A stretch of 64,000 nt of DNA from assembly GCF_048569485.1 (NCBI RefSeq), contig NC_134364.1:139455798-139519797 (forward strand), read 5' to 3'. The translations under genes and the position numbers were made by a program. How positions within the stretch are numbered: the first letter of the stretch is position 1; every line of letters starts with the position of its first letter. Shown one piece after another: positions 1-10,736 of this stretch. The notes under the pieces are model-generated. The model saw nothing but the letters and a program-made list of their open reading frames with translations. It was not told the DNA's origin and ran no database searches. Source of the DNA: Anomaloglossus baeobatrachus. Taxonomy: Eukaryota > Chordata > Amphibia > Anura > Aromobatidae.

Positions 1-686
1 GTGATACTATGTCATTATATGTATATTTCCCTGTCATTTATTTTGTATAATATGTCATGTAACTTTTCCCTGGTTGTATTAGTTGTAATTCATGTATTTC
101 CTTGGGGGAGCTACTGGTCTCAATGTGTCTCTCTCATACAATTGTAGTCTTGGCATCTAATGTGATTATGTAAATAGCCTGTCCTCTTCTATCCAGAGTT
201 GTGTATCTAGTCTGTAATTGCATTGGCCAGTGAAGGAATAGTCATTGTTCTGCACAGCAGGGGATCCCTTCATCTACTGTGGCTGGCAGATATATCAGAG
301 CCCTGTGATGGCCCAAACCATTGATGATAGGATGTGTGACCCCTACCCCCTGAACATGGTGGGCTGGTCAAGGAGCACAGACAATGCATTTCCCTTTTTG
401 TAACTTCAGAGTGAGCTGAAACTTGGAAGAAGAAGGGGCTCCCAGCCTGGGTGGCTGTGGACACGGACGGAGCTAGGCCTGTGTGGCGGCCCGTGGGATT
501 GTGTGGAACTCTTTGGACTACTGTAAGGACGATTGCTTTGTTATCCGGTCCGAGGATTGTCGGGAAGGGCCCCGAATCTGTTTTACGCGGACTTATCGTG
601 TGCTGTTCCAGTGTTCTTGTGAATAAACCTGTTGGATCGTCCCTCGGCCTTGTCCATCCTTTGCTCTGTTGTACACCCCCGTCACA
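1..686 (+). repeat. E1 5' LTR (type A1), partial
   Basis: The sequence matches positions 37-722 of the LTR at 2639-3360 and ends in CCCCGTCACA. An AATAAA polyadenylation signal lies near the 3' end of this LTR type. Confidence 0.9.
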
Positions 687-709
687 AACTGGTTGGCAGC
701 GCTGGGATC
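687..709 (+). promoter_or_regulatory. E1 primer-binding region
   Basis: Directly after the LTR lies a TGG-starting stretch close to TGGCAGCGCTGGGATC. It resembles the complement of a tRNA-Leu 3' end (complement type TGGTGGCAGCGGTGGGAT). Equivalent sites follow the LTRs ending at 24009 and 44324, and on the minus strand lie just left of 10737 and 35534. The tRNA assignment is from memory. Confidence 0.5.
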
Positions 710-721
710 AGAGCAGAAGGA

Positions 722-2547
722 ATGGAGGACAATGGCTCAACATCAGGAACCAGCACTGCAGAGTACAAGACCTGGACTTTGGGGAGCCTGCAATCAAAGG
801 CCCGTGAAGTAGGAGTTCGTTTCAAAGGACTCTCCAAGGAGCAGCTGATTGAGGCGCTAGAAGGAGTCTGCTCGCAAAATGACGTGGAGGAAGGATCCTC
901 ACAGCAAATGGAAGAAAGACGGCAGCCGGAGGTAAATACCCAAAAAAGTCAGTGGGTTGTGTGGTACGAGGAGGAGATGGCCTTGCTGGGAGAGGAGACC
1001 ACCATAGAATATAAGATGGAGGTCATGCGTGGAGCTAAAGAGAAGGAGCGCAGGAGCGCAGGATGGAGGAGATGGCATTGCTGGATAAGCAGCTCGCTGT
1101 GGAAGCTGCGAGAGGTTCCAGACAGACTGTAACCCCAGCACCCATCATGAGGGAACTTCCCAGGGTGTCCCGCAAAGACTTTAAGCCATTTAATGAGGCT
1201 GCAGGTGACATTGAGGGCTTCTTCCAGGACTTTGAGCATCAGTGTCGATTAATGGAAGTCCCGGACAGGGAGCGTGTCCGGCATCTGGTTGGGCTCCTAG
1301 AGGGGGGAGCTGCTGAAGCCTATAGAGCTATGGACCCTCGGTGGAACTGTGAGTATGCGGAGATTAAACAGACTATTATAGAACATTATGCTGTGACCCC
1401 AGACACGTACAGGACTCAGTTCCGTGCTTTAGCATGTGATGGGGAAGTGTCTTTTAAGATATATGCTCATAGACTCAAACAAATATGTAATCGCTGGCTG
1501 GAGGCAGAGGAGGCCTTATCTTGGGAGACCTTCCTGCAGGTCATCCTAAAAGAACAATTCCTTGCCCAGTGCCCCGCTGAGATCCGGGAATGGGTGCGTG
1601 AGAGAAAACCAGCGACAGTGGAGGAAGCTGCTGCTCTAGCTGATGAGGTGCTCACTATCAAGCCTCAGTGGAGGGTTCTGTTGGAGGATGGAGAGACGCC
1701 TAACAGCTCCACAACACCGGATGCCCCCAGTTATTCTGTCCCCATTGTTCCCCGTTCCTCTAAGCCACCACATGTTGATACCCATGTTAATGTGCCTCCA
1801 GTTGCTTCTACTGCACTTTCTGGAATACGCCGGGGAGAGGAAGTAACAGAGCGCAGGTGTTATGTTTGTAGGCATCCCGGGCATTTGCAGGCCTCATGCT
1901 CAGCCAGCCCATGGAGGAATCATCCTCAAACCCCTACAGCACCTTCAGGTGGGAGCCGGCCTCCAAGTTCCCCTACCCCTTACCCAAGAGGACGCCTTGG
2001 ATGGAGGGAGACCCAGCTCAGATGCTATCAATGTGGACAGCCAGGGCATCAGCAAGTCTCCTGCCCAGCTGTTCAAATGAGGACTGATCCTTCACCCAAT
2101 CGGATTGTTAATTATTTACAGCCCAGTGCCATGGAGGAAAATGTGGCACCGCTATATGAGGACTGGCCTAGTGACTCAGCCCCCCATGTTGCACCACCAG
2201 GCGTTTACGGGGTGCGACCCGCAGTTATGACGACTTCTGCTCATCAAGGTAAGCACTTGCAGGAGGTTGTGCTGGATGGACAGAGACTTGTTGGATTTTG
2301 TGACTCGGGTGCTTTCCTCACACTGGCTGATCCCCGAGTGGTTCGGCCTGAGGCAATCCATAGAGGACCTGGGATTGTCATTGAACTGGCTGGTGGACAA
2401 TGGAGGACTATTCCCACAGCCACTGTGGATCTGAATTTTGGTTTTGGGGTCAGGCGATGTGTGGTTGGGGTGATGGGTGGTCTGCCTGCAGCTGTTCTCC
2501 TGGGCAATGATGTGGGAGAGCTACGATGCCAATTCGTGGCTGCATGA
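722..2547 (+). pseudogene. E1 gag-protease region
   Basis: The ATG at 722 begins MEDNGS and is shared with the other copies. Parts in order: a SAP-like helical motif (LGSLQSKAREVGV followed by GLSKEQLIEAL); a charged coiled-coil stretch; a capsid whose C-terminal half (EQFLAQCPAEIREWVRE) is SCAN-like; two CCHC knuckles (CYVCRHPGHLQASC and CYQCGQPGHQQVSC); and a retropepsin domain with the catalytic triplet in FCDSGAF and the later LLGNDVG motif. In the family these parts assemble the particle and cleave Gag. The region is broken in about one place. Confidence 0.85.
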
Positions 2548-2620
2548 AGCCACATGTAAGTAACGCTCTGCCTGTGTGTACTTAACCAGTGACCTGTAGA
2601 GGTCCCTAGTACGTACACAA

Positions 2621-2638
2621 GTTGGGAGGGGGAGGGAT
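2621..2638 (+). other. E1 polypurine tract
   Basis: The tract GTTGGGAGGGGGAGGGAT lies immediately before the 3' LTR, the expected position for plus-strand priming. The same tract precedes the LTRs at 23502, 25957, 43817 and 46269. Confidence 0.75.
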
Positions 2639-3360
2639 TGTGAAGATGTAATTTACCCTCTCACTGTATATGCTGTGATACTATGTCATGATATGTATAT
2701 TTCCCTGTCATTTATTTTGTATAATATGTCATGTAACTTTTCCCTGGTTGTATTAGTTGTAATTCATGTATTTCCTTGGGGGAGCTACTGGTCTCAATGT
2801 GTCTCTCTCATACAATTGCAGTCTTGGCATCTAATGTGATTATGTAAATAGCCTGTCCTCTTCTATCCAGAGTTGTGTATCTAGTCTGTAATTGCATTGG
2901 CCAGTGAAGGAATAGTCATTGTTCTGCACAGCAGGGGATCCCTTCATCTACTGTGGCTGGCAGACATATCAGAGCCCTGTGATGGACCAAACCATTGATG
3001 ATAGGATGTGTGAACCCTAACCCCTGAACATGGTGGGCTGGTCAAGGAGCACAGACAATGCATTTCCCTTTTTGTAACTTCAGAGTGAGCTGAAACTTGG
3101 AAGAAGAAGGAGCTCCCAGCCTGGGTGGCTGTGGACACGGATGGAGCTAGGCCTGTGTGGCGGCCCGTGGGATTGTGTGGAACTCCTTGGACTACTGTAA
3201 GGACGATTGCTTTGTTATCCGGTCCGAGGATTGTCGGGAAGGGCCCCGAATCTGTTTTACGTGGACTTATCGTGTGCTGTTCCAGTGTTCTTGTGAATAA
3301 ACCTGTTGGATCGTCCCTCGGCCTCGTCCATCCTTTGCTCTGTTGTACACCCCTGTCACA
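2639..3360 (+). repeat. E1 3' LTR (type A1, 722 bp)
   Basis: It runs from TGTGAAGATG to CCCTGTCACA and has AATAAA at 3296-3301. It shares its first ~34 bp and last ~280 bp with the 508-bp type A2 LTRs, but has a different U3 interior. The downstream flank begins GAGTA, position 1-5 of the 40-bp unit. Confidence 0.9.
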
Positions 3361-4159
3361 GAGTATACATGGGGAGACACACCGTATGTGTGTACAAGGA
3401 GAGTATACATGGGGAGACACACCGTATGTGTGTACAGGGAAAGTATACATGGGGAGTCACACCGTATGTGTGTACAGGGAGAGTATACATAGGGAGACAC
3501 ACCGTATGTGTGTACAGGGAGAGTATACATGGGGAGACCCACCGCATGTGTGTACAGGGAGAGTATACATGGGGAGACACACCGTATGTGTGTACAGGGA
3601 GAGTATATGGGGAGACACACCGTATGTGTGTACAGGGAGAGTATACATGGGGAGACACATCGTATGTGTGTACAGGGAGAGTTTACATGGGGAGACACAC
3701 CGTATGTGTGTACAGGGAGAGTATACATGGGGAGACACACCGTATGTATGTACAGGGAGAGTATACATGGGGAGACACACCGTATGTGTGTACAGGGAGA
3801 GTATACATGGGGAGACACACCGTATGTGTGTACAGGGAGAGTATACATGGGGAGACACACCGTATGTGTGTACAGGGAGAGTATACATAGGGAGACACAC
3901 CGTATGTGTGTACAGGGAGAGTATATGGGGAGACACACCGTATGTGTGTACAGGGAGAGTATACATGGGGAGACACATCGTATGTGTGTACAGGGAGAGT
4001 ATACATGGGGAGACACACCGTATGTGTGTACAGGGAGAGTATACATAGGGAGACACACCGTATGTATGTACAGGGAGAGTATACATGGGGAGACACACCG
4101 TATGTGTGTACAGAGAGAGTATACATGGGGAGATACATCGTATGTGTGTACAGGGAGAG
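3361..4159. repeat. M1: 40-bp minisatellite array, ~20 units
   Basis: The unit runs GAGTATACATGGGGAGACAC then ACCGTATGTGTGTACAGGGA, with shorter variants lacking AC and/or ATGT. The array starts at the E1 LTR end and stops at LTR C. The unit lacks stop codons in several frames, which creates long spurious open frames on both strands. An apparently identical copy lies at 28158-28956. Confidence 0.97.
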
Positions 4160-4486
4160 TTTGACGGGGTATGCAACAGAGCAGTGAGGGACGCCAGGCC
4201 AAGGAACAATCCAAAGGGCTTTATTGGAACCACAAAGATAAAGCAGCAAACATAAATATAAATCCTTCAAATCTGCAAGGAGTCCACAACAAAAAAAAAA
4301 CAACAAAAGATCCAGGGGCACCGCCTGGTATTCCGATGCCAGGGGAATTAGGGCAATGGTCCTTATATGAGTTCCTTGAGTCCAACAGGTGAACAACTAA
4401 ACACAATCCCACGTGGCCGCGGATCTCCAGTCTGTAACAGTCCACACACACAGACCCCAGGATCCAGCCTCAGCTATAGATCCTAG
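4160..4486 (-). repeat. LTR C fragment (R-U5 side), Gmr1-like
   Basis: Read on the minus strand it ends CCCCGTCAAA and contains AATAAA. A segment around GGCGGTGCCCCTGGATCT parallels the E2 LTR, so it is a diverged relative. It abuts the complete E2 LTR at 4487. Its outer edge is preceded by GAGAG (4155-4159) from the array. Confidence 0.7.
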
Positions 4487-5049
4487 TGTGACGGGGTGTA
4501 CATCAGAGCAAAGAGAGACAACAGGCCGAGGATGATCCAACAGGTTTACTAACAGGAACACAGGAACAGCACACGACAAGTCCAAATAAAACAGATTCGG
4601 GGGCACCTCCCGATAATCCAAAGTGCCAGATCACGACGAAATAGTCCTCTTCAGAGTTCCAGAAATCCCACACAATCCACTGGACGGCGAGATCTGTCCG
4701 CAGAATCAGATCTCGCTCCCTTCCTCTTCAAAACTCAGCTCCCAACTGCATTTAGAAACAGGAGTGAATTGTCTGAGCTCGTGGGCCCGCCCCTCAAGGG
4801 TAGGGGTCTATGCAATGGTTGGGCCCACTAGAAGATTCTAGAAGGTTGGCTCCGAGATGTCTACAGGTTTGTGTAGTTGGCGTTATCCACTGCTTACGAA
4901 ACAATGAGAAGTTCCCCTGGCTGTGTGGACAAGAGATAATTGCATTATGGGCCCAGAGACACAGGAGATGGGGGGGAAGGTATGGTTACTTACATCTCAA
5001 GACATAGTATTACAGCAAATACAGTGAGAAGGTAAAATACATCATGACA
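4487..5049 (-). repeat. E2 3' LTR (type B, 563 bp)
   Basis: On the plus strand it runs from TGTGACGGGG to CATCATGACA, and the purine tract (seen as TTCCTTCCCCTCCC) follows at 5051. It lacks a ~52-bp block present in the LTRs at 10737 and 38517. Confidence 0.9.
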
Positions 5050-5132
5050 ATTCCTTCCCCTCCCAACTTGTGTACGTACTAGGGACCTCTACAGGTCGCT
5101 GGTTAAGTACACGCAGGCATGGCTGACAGGAC

Positions 5133-6818
5133 TCAAGGCTCCTCTTGCCTGGACAGTCCATCTGCATTTTGGTGTTGGCTGCCCCTTCTATATTGTATGG
5201 TAAAGTTATAGGGCTGCAGAGCCAGGCTCCATCGCAGTAATCGTCCATTGTCCCCAGAGACTCTGTTCAGCCAGGTGAGGGGATTGTGATCAGTAACCAC
5301 AGTGAATTCCCGTCCATACAGATACGGCCGTAGTTTCTTAAGGGCCCACACTACAGCCAGACATTCTTTTTCAACAGTTGCATAGGCCACTTCTCGGTCC
5401 AGCAGTTTCCTGCTGAGGTAGGCAATGGGGTGTTCGTCCTCAGCTGCATTCACCTGGCTGAGGACAGCTCCCAGTCCATAAGCAGAGGCGTCCGTTTGCA
5501 CAATAAATCTCCGCTTGTAGTCTGGAGCAGCCAGGACAGGATCGCAGACCAGAGCGTCCTTCAGCCGGTTAAAAGCCTCATCACAGGCTGGAGTCCAGAT
5601 CACCAGCCGGGGCATTGTTTTCTTGGTCAGGTCGGTAAGAGGCTTGGCCACAGTACTGAAATGAGAAACAAATTTTCGGTAATAACTGGCAGTGCCCAGA
5701 AAAGCCATAACTTGTTTCTTAGTTTGGGGTACAGGCCAGTCTCTAATAGCCTGGATTTTGGCAGGCTCAGGACGGAGCTTCCCTCCTCCCACTCTATGCC
5801 CTAGGTACTGGACTTCCCCCATCCCCAATTGGCATTTATCGGGTCGAATGGTTAGGCCGGCTGCAAGAATCAGGTCCAAAATAATGGCTACTTGATTCAG
5901 ATGTTCCTCCCATGTGTGGCTGAAGACGGCGATATCATCCAAGTAGGCACAAGCAAAGTCACCACATCCCCGGAAGATCTGATCCACCATTCTCTGGAAG
6001 GTGGCCGGGGCATTTTTCATTCCAAAAGGCATGCTTAGAAATTCATACAGACCAAAGGGAGTTATAAAAGCGGACCGTTCTCTCCCTTCATCCGTTAGAG
6101 GGATCTGCCAGTATCCCTTACTGAGATCCAAGGTAGTGACATATCGGGACCCAGCCAGTCGGTCTAGAAGTTCGTCAATACGAGGCATTGGGTAAGGATC
6201 GCTGACGGTATGGTCGTTTAGTCGCCGATAGTCCACACAAAATCGAGTACTCCCATCCTTCTTGGGTACTAACACCACAGGGGAGGCCCAAGGGCTATGG
6301 GAGGCCTGGATTACCCCAAGCTGTAACATCTCCTCCAGTTCGTGCTGCATGGTGTTTCGAACTGATTCAGGTACCCGGTAAGGAGCCAGTTGTATGGGAC
6401 GGATGCCCTGAGTGTCCACATGATGTTGGGTGACGGTGGTTCGACCTGGTTGGGATGAGAAAGCAGCCCGTCTCTGTTGAAGCACTTCCAGCATCTGGAT
6501 TTTCTGTAAGGAGTCCAGGTAATCTCCCAGGGGAACCTGTTCCACAGTGGATGGGGCTCTCGCTGCTTCCACGAGATCAGGTAGAGAGTCCTCATCCTCT
6601 TGACCATCTTCTGAAGCCAACCGACAGCTTGCTATCATTGGAATGTTCCGGTCATGGTACTCCTTAATCATATTCACATGGACAGTCTTTTGCCTTAGCC
6701 CCTGATCATCTAAAGCAAGAAGGTAATTGGTATAATTCAGTTTTCTGAGAACCCGGAAGGGACCCTCCCATGTGGTCTGCAGTTTATTCTGCCGATGGGG
6801 AACAATCATTAAGACTTG
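5133..6818 (-). CDS. E2 reverse transcriptase-RNase H frame
   Basis: This open frame reads the end of the integrase region, then a complete RT (FCVDYRRLN, YVTTLDLSKGYWQIPL, catalytic YLDDIAVFS) and RNase H (VQTDASAYGLGAVLSQ, EKECLAVVWAL, VTDHNPLTWL), ending ADGLSRQEEP. In the family these enzymes copy RNA into DNA and remove the RNA template. The frame runs on into the insert at 6819; those few extra residues are not pol. It is part of broken element E2. Confidence 0.85.
   Translation of the reverse strand, partial: QVLMIVPHRQNKLQTTWEGPFRVLRKLNYTNYLLALDDQGLRQKTVHVNMIKEYHDRNIPMIASCRLASEDGQEDEDSLPDLVEAARAPSTVEQVPLGDYLDSLQKIQMLEVLQQRRAAFSSQPGRTTVTQHHVDTQGIRPIQLAPYRVPESVRNTMQHELEEMLQLGVIQASHSPWASPVVLVPKKDGSTRFCVDYRRLNDHTVSDPYPMPRIDELLDRLAGSRYVTTLDLSKGYWQIPLTDEGRERSAFITPFGLYEFLSMPFGMKNAPATFQRMVDQIFRGCGDFACAYLDDIAVFSHTWEEHLNQVAIILDLILAAGLTIRPDKCQLGMGEVQYLGHRVGGGKLRPEPAKIQAIRDWPVPQTKKQVMAFLGTASYYRKFVSHFSTVAKPLTDLTKKTMPRLVIWTPACDEAFNRLKDALVCDPVLAAPDYKRRFIVQTDASAYGLGAVLSQVNAAEDEHPIAYLSRKLLDREVAYATVEKECLAVVWALKKLRPYLYGREFTVVTDHNPLTWLNRVSGDNGRLLRWSLALQPYNFTIQYRRGSQHQNADGLSRQEEP
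6750..6818. repeat. 69-bp duplicated target, left copy
   Basis: This stretch of pol (starting AACCCGGAAGGGACCC, ending AAGACTTG) is repeated at 7769-7837, on the other side of the insert. Confidence 0.9.
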
Positions 6819-7768
6819 AAAAAAGGGGGAAAATAGGGGGGAAGCCAGCACTGCTTATGAGTGGGATGCAATTATGACGAGATAAAAAGTGTAACATTCA
6901 CAAATTCATTCCTACTGTATCAATTCAATGAGATTTTTAGCAAATAATTGATCAATGATTTGAGCCCCCCTGCCCCGTCACGGCAAATCTCTATAAGGGG
7001 GGTCCCTACACTACAGTATATAATATACATGTGTACCATGTGGTCTCGTGTGATGTGCAGGACCATATAGGAACACCACCTACCTGAGAAGTGTCAGAAC
7101 CGCTCCCATGCTGCAAGGGCTGACAACTGCGAGTAGAGAGGCAGTCCAGGTGCCTGCCACTAGCACAATGTCTGAACTAGCCCCCACAGTGTCAGACCAG
7201 CAGACATGGATGAAGGGCGGAACAGCCCCAGGCAGGTGGTGCTTAAGTATTAATGCCTATGGAACAGGGGGCAGTGGCTGTGTGTGAACAGGCACCAACA
7301 TGCATTTTGATGGCGACAGGAGGAATTTGCAAACCACACTGGGCGTGCACGGCATAGTGGTGGTCAACCACTTGACCAGTAAACGAGAAAATAGGGGGGA
7401 AGCCAGCACTGCTTATGAGTGGGATGCAATTATGACGAGATAAAAAGTGTAACATTCACAAATTCATTCCTACTGTATCAATTCAATGAGATTTTTAGCA
7501 AATAATTGATCAATGGATTTAAGCCCCCCTGCCCCGTCACGGCAAATCTCTATAAGGGGGGTCCCTACACTACAGTATATAATATACATGTGTACCATGT
7601 GGTCTCGTGTGATGTGCAGGACCATATAGGAACACCACCTACCTGAGAAGTGTCAGAACCGCTCCCATGCTGCAAGGGCTGACAACTGCGAGTAGAGAGG
7701 CAGTCCAGGTGCCTGCCACTAGCACAATGTCTGAACTAGCCCCCACAGTGTCAGACCAGCAGACCCGG
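6819..7768. mobile_element. Unclassified insert with ~377-bp direct terminal repeats
   Basis: Direct repeats at 6829-7205 and 7387-7764 (period 558 bp, almost identical) flank ~181 bp of unrelated sequence. No coding frame was recognised. The host pol sequence is duplicated for 69 bp around it, far longer than the 4-6 bp of LTR integrase. The layout could be a partial tandem copy of a Penelope-like element, a small non-autonomous terminal-repeat element, or an insertion with repair-type duplication. I cannot decide between these. The same insert is at 31616-32565. Confidence 0.6.
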
Positions 7769-10702
7769 AACCCGGAAGGGACCCTCCCATGTGGTCTGCA
7801 GTTTATTCTGCCGATGGGGAACAATCATTAAGACTTGTTGTCCTTCTATAAACTCCCGATAGCGTGCTTTACGGTCATACCATGTCTTCTGTCTGGTTTG
7901 AGCCATACGCAAATGACTCTGGGCAAAACTAGCAAGTTGGGCCAGGGTTTCTCGCAGCTTTAGGACATAAGGGACAACAGGGGTTCCTGTATCTTCAACT
8001 TGCCCCTCCCAGTATTCCTTGAGCAGGGTTAAGGGTCCTCGGACCTTTCTTCCATAGAGTAGTTCAAAGGGGGAGAACCCAGTGGACTCCTGGGGAACTT
8101 CCCGATAGGCAAACAAGAGATGGGGTAGGTACTTCTCCCAGTCTGAATCTCGGTCCGTGAAGGCCCTCAGCATATTCTTCAGAGTGCCGTTGAATCATTC
8201 ACAAAGTCCATTTGTTTGGGGATGATACGGGGTCGTTCGGATCGCTCGTACTCCAGAGGTGCGCCACAGACACTGGACCAACTCTGACATAAACTGGGAG
8301 CCTTGGTCCGACAAGATCTCACTGGGGAATCCTACTCTGGTAAAAATAATAACCAAGGCCTCGGCCACCTTGGCTGCAGAGATACTTGACAAGGCCACGG
8401 CTTCTGGATATCGGGTGGCATAGTCCACAACAGTGAGAATGTACTGCTTTCCAGATTTACTTGGTTTAGCCAGAGGTCCAATGATATCAACAGCTGCTCT
8501 TTGAAAGGGTTCTTCTATTATAGGGAGCGGTTGCAGGGGTGCCTTTGGGTGATCTCCGGGTCGCCCTCTATGCTGACATATGTCACAAGTTCGGCAGAAA
8601 TGCGCCACTGCTTGGGAAATCCCCGGCCAATAAAATGTTTGCGTCAATCGTCTCTCGGTGCGGGTTTTGCCTTGATGGCCAGCCGTAGGAATGTCATGAG
8701 CCAGGTGTAATAGGGGAATTCTGTACTTCTGAGGAACAATCAGCTGTTTGCTATAAGTCCAGGGCTTATCTAGGGAGTCGGCATTGGCAACCCGATACAG
8801 AAGTCCATTTTCTCTGATAATTCTTTCTCCGTTCTCCGCTAGCTGCCCTATTTCAGCTCGGGCCCTAAAACTAGCAAGGGTGGGGTCAGTCTCTACTTCT
8901 TGTCTAAACTGAACTTTATCCCAAGTAACATTCATATTATCCCCACAAGAAGAATCACTCACCGGCTGTAATGGCAGTTCTGGTGGCCTCATTTCCATGG
9001 ATGGGTTGTACACGTCCACATGGGCTGCTCTCTTGGCTTGACTTCTGGTTACCGCACCGACAAAGTGGCAATGAAGATTCCCCACATCATTTCCTAGAAG
9101 AACGTCTGCAGGGAGGCCGCTCATCACACCGACCACACATTGTTTTGCCCCAAAGCCATAATCCAGGGTCACACTCGCTCTTGGAATATATCTCTGGGTA
9201 CCTCCTGCCAGTTCAATGGCAATTCCTGGTCCCTTTTGAATTGCTTGTGGTTGAATTACTCGGGGATCGGCTATGGTGAGGAAAGCCCCAGTGTCACGGA
9301 AGCCAACAACTTTTTGGCCATCCAGCACGACCTCCTGTAGATGTTTGTCCTGAAGATCAGAAGAACAGGTGGCTGGAGCTCGCACCCCATAGACTCCGGG
9401 TAGGGGAGCCAGGATATCTGAGTCACTTGGCAAGTCATCAGGCACAGAATCCAGCTCTTCTCCTGGTGAAGGTGTCTGTAGATAATGAACAGGCGGTCTG
9501 TAGCTGTTCTGTCTCCGAACACCTGGACATTGGAATTGCATGTGCCCAGGCTGCCCACACCCATAACATCTGCGCTCTGGGATTCTTCCTCCACGTCGTA
9601 TTCCCAAAGGTGGAGCATGAGTAATGCGAGGCACAGTCACATGAAGGTCCCCATGAGTTGACGGTATAGGGTGATGGTGAACATTGGGGCCAGAAGGACC
9701 AGGGGCCGCCAGCGTTGGGGGGTTGGTGGTTTTTTTCTCACTGGGTAGTAGTTTTTTCCACTGAGGCTTGATGGTGAGAGCCTCATCAGCTAGAGCTGCA
9801 GCTTCCTCCACAGTGGCTGGTCTCCTTTCACGCACCCATTCCCGGATCTCAGCAGGGCACTTGAAGTAAAACTGCTCTTTTAGGAGGACCTGGAGAACGG
9901 TCTCCAAGGTTAAGGCCTCCTCTGCCTCCAGCCAACGATGCCATAGATGTTTGAGTTTGTGGGCATACATCTTGAAGGACACTTCCTCATCACATGCTAA
10001 AGTACGGAACTGAGTCCTGTAAGTGTCTGGCGTTACAACATAATGTTCTAGAATAGTCTGTTTAATATCCGCATACTCACAGTTCCACCGAGGGTCCATA
10101 GCTCTATAGGCTGCAGCAGCTCCACCCTCTAAGAGCCCAACCAGATGCCGGACGCGCTCCCTTTCTGGGACTTCCATTAATCGACACTGATGCTAAAAGT
10201 CCTGGAAGAAGCCCTCAATGTCACCAGCAGCCTCATTAAACTGCTTGAAGTCTTTGCGGGACACCCTGGGAAGTTCCCTCATGATGGGTGCTGGGGTTAC
10301 AGTCTGTCTGGAACCTCTCGCGGCTTCCACAGCGAGCAGCTTATCCAGCAGTGCCATCTCCTCCATCCTGCGCTCCTTCTCTTTAGCTCAACGCATGACC
10401 TCCATCTTATATTCTATGGTGGTCTCCTCTCCCAGCAAGGCCATCTCCTCCTCGTACCACACAACCCATTGACTTTTTTGGGTATTTACCTCCGGCTCCC
10501 GTCTTTGCTCCCCTTGCTGTGGAAATTGTTCCTCGGTGCCATCTTGCAGGCAAGCGTTTTCCAATGCCTCAATTAGTTGCTCCTTAGAGAGTCCTTTGTA
10601 GCCGACACCTAATTCACGGGCCTTTGTTTGTAGGCTCACCACAGTCCAGTTCCTGTATCCTGAGGTTCTGGTTTCAGACGTTGATTGGCCGTTGTCCTCC
10701 AT
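7769..10702 (-). pseudogene. E2 gag-protease-integrase region
   Basis: The ATG at 10702 begins MEDNGQST. In order: SAP-like motif (LQTKARELGVGYKGLSKEQL), coiled coil, SCAN-like capsid (EQFYFKCPAEIREWVRERRP), one CCHC knuckle (CYGCGQPGHMQFQC), retropepsin (RDTGAFLTIAD, VLLGNDVG), integrase zinc-binding motif (HDIPTAGHQG then CRTCDICQ) and integrase core (SDQGSQFMSEL, PYHPQTNGLCE). The pol-bearing family has one knuckle where the gag-only family has two. The region is broken in about three places. Confidence 0.85.
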
Positions 10703-10736
10703 TTCTTCTGCTCTGATCCCGCTGCTGCCACCAGTT

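Larger units (their letters stand above)
1..3360 (+). mobile_element. E1: Gmr1-like Ty3 element, gag-protease only, 5' LTR cut by window edge
   Basis: Two direct LTR copies (1-686, missing its first 36 bases at the window edge, and 2639-3360) enclose a primer-binding region, a gag-protease region and a purine tract. No integrase, reverse transcriptase or RNase H is present, so this is a non-autonomous form. The capsid C-terminal part resembles the vertebrate SCAN domain, which is known to derive from Gmr1-like Gag. By eye the two LTRs differ at roughly a dozen sites in 686, suggesting a fairly young insertion. The element is broken in about one place. Its right end abuts the 40-bp array at GAGTA, so it probably inserted into that array. 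Confidence 0.85.

Noticed and set aside
451-807. Short open frame across the LTR end (MAVDTDGARPVWR), repeated at 3125 and 27922
   Set aside because: It lies in LTR R-U5 sequence and its ending differs with whatever adjoins the LTR; there is no family match.
3361-4159. CRISPR-like array of regular repeats
   Set aside because: Units are head to tail with no unique spacers, and the context is a vertebrate genome.
8501-9340. Several 65-100-codon plus-strand frames opposite E2 gag-integrase
   Set aside because: They are antisense shadows of the minus-strand coding region and recur at every copy.
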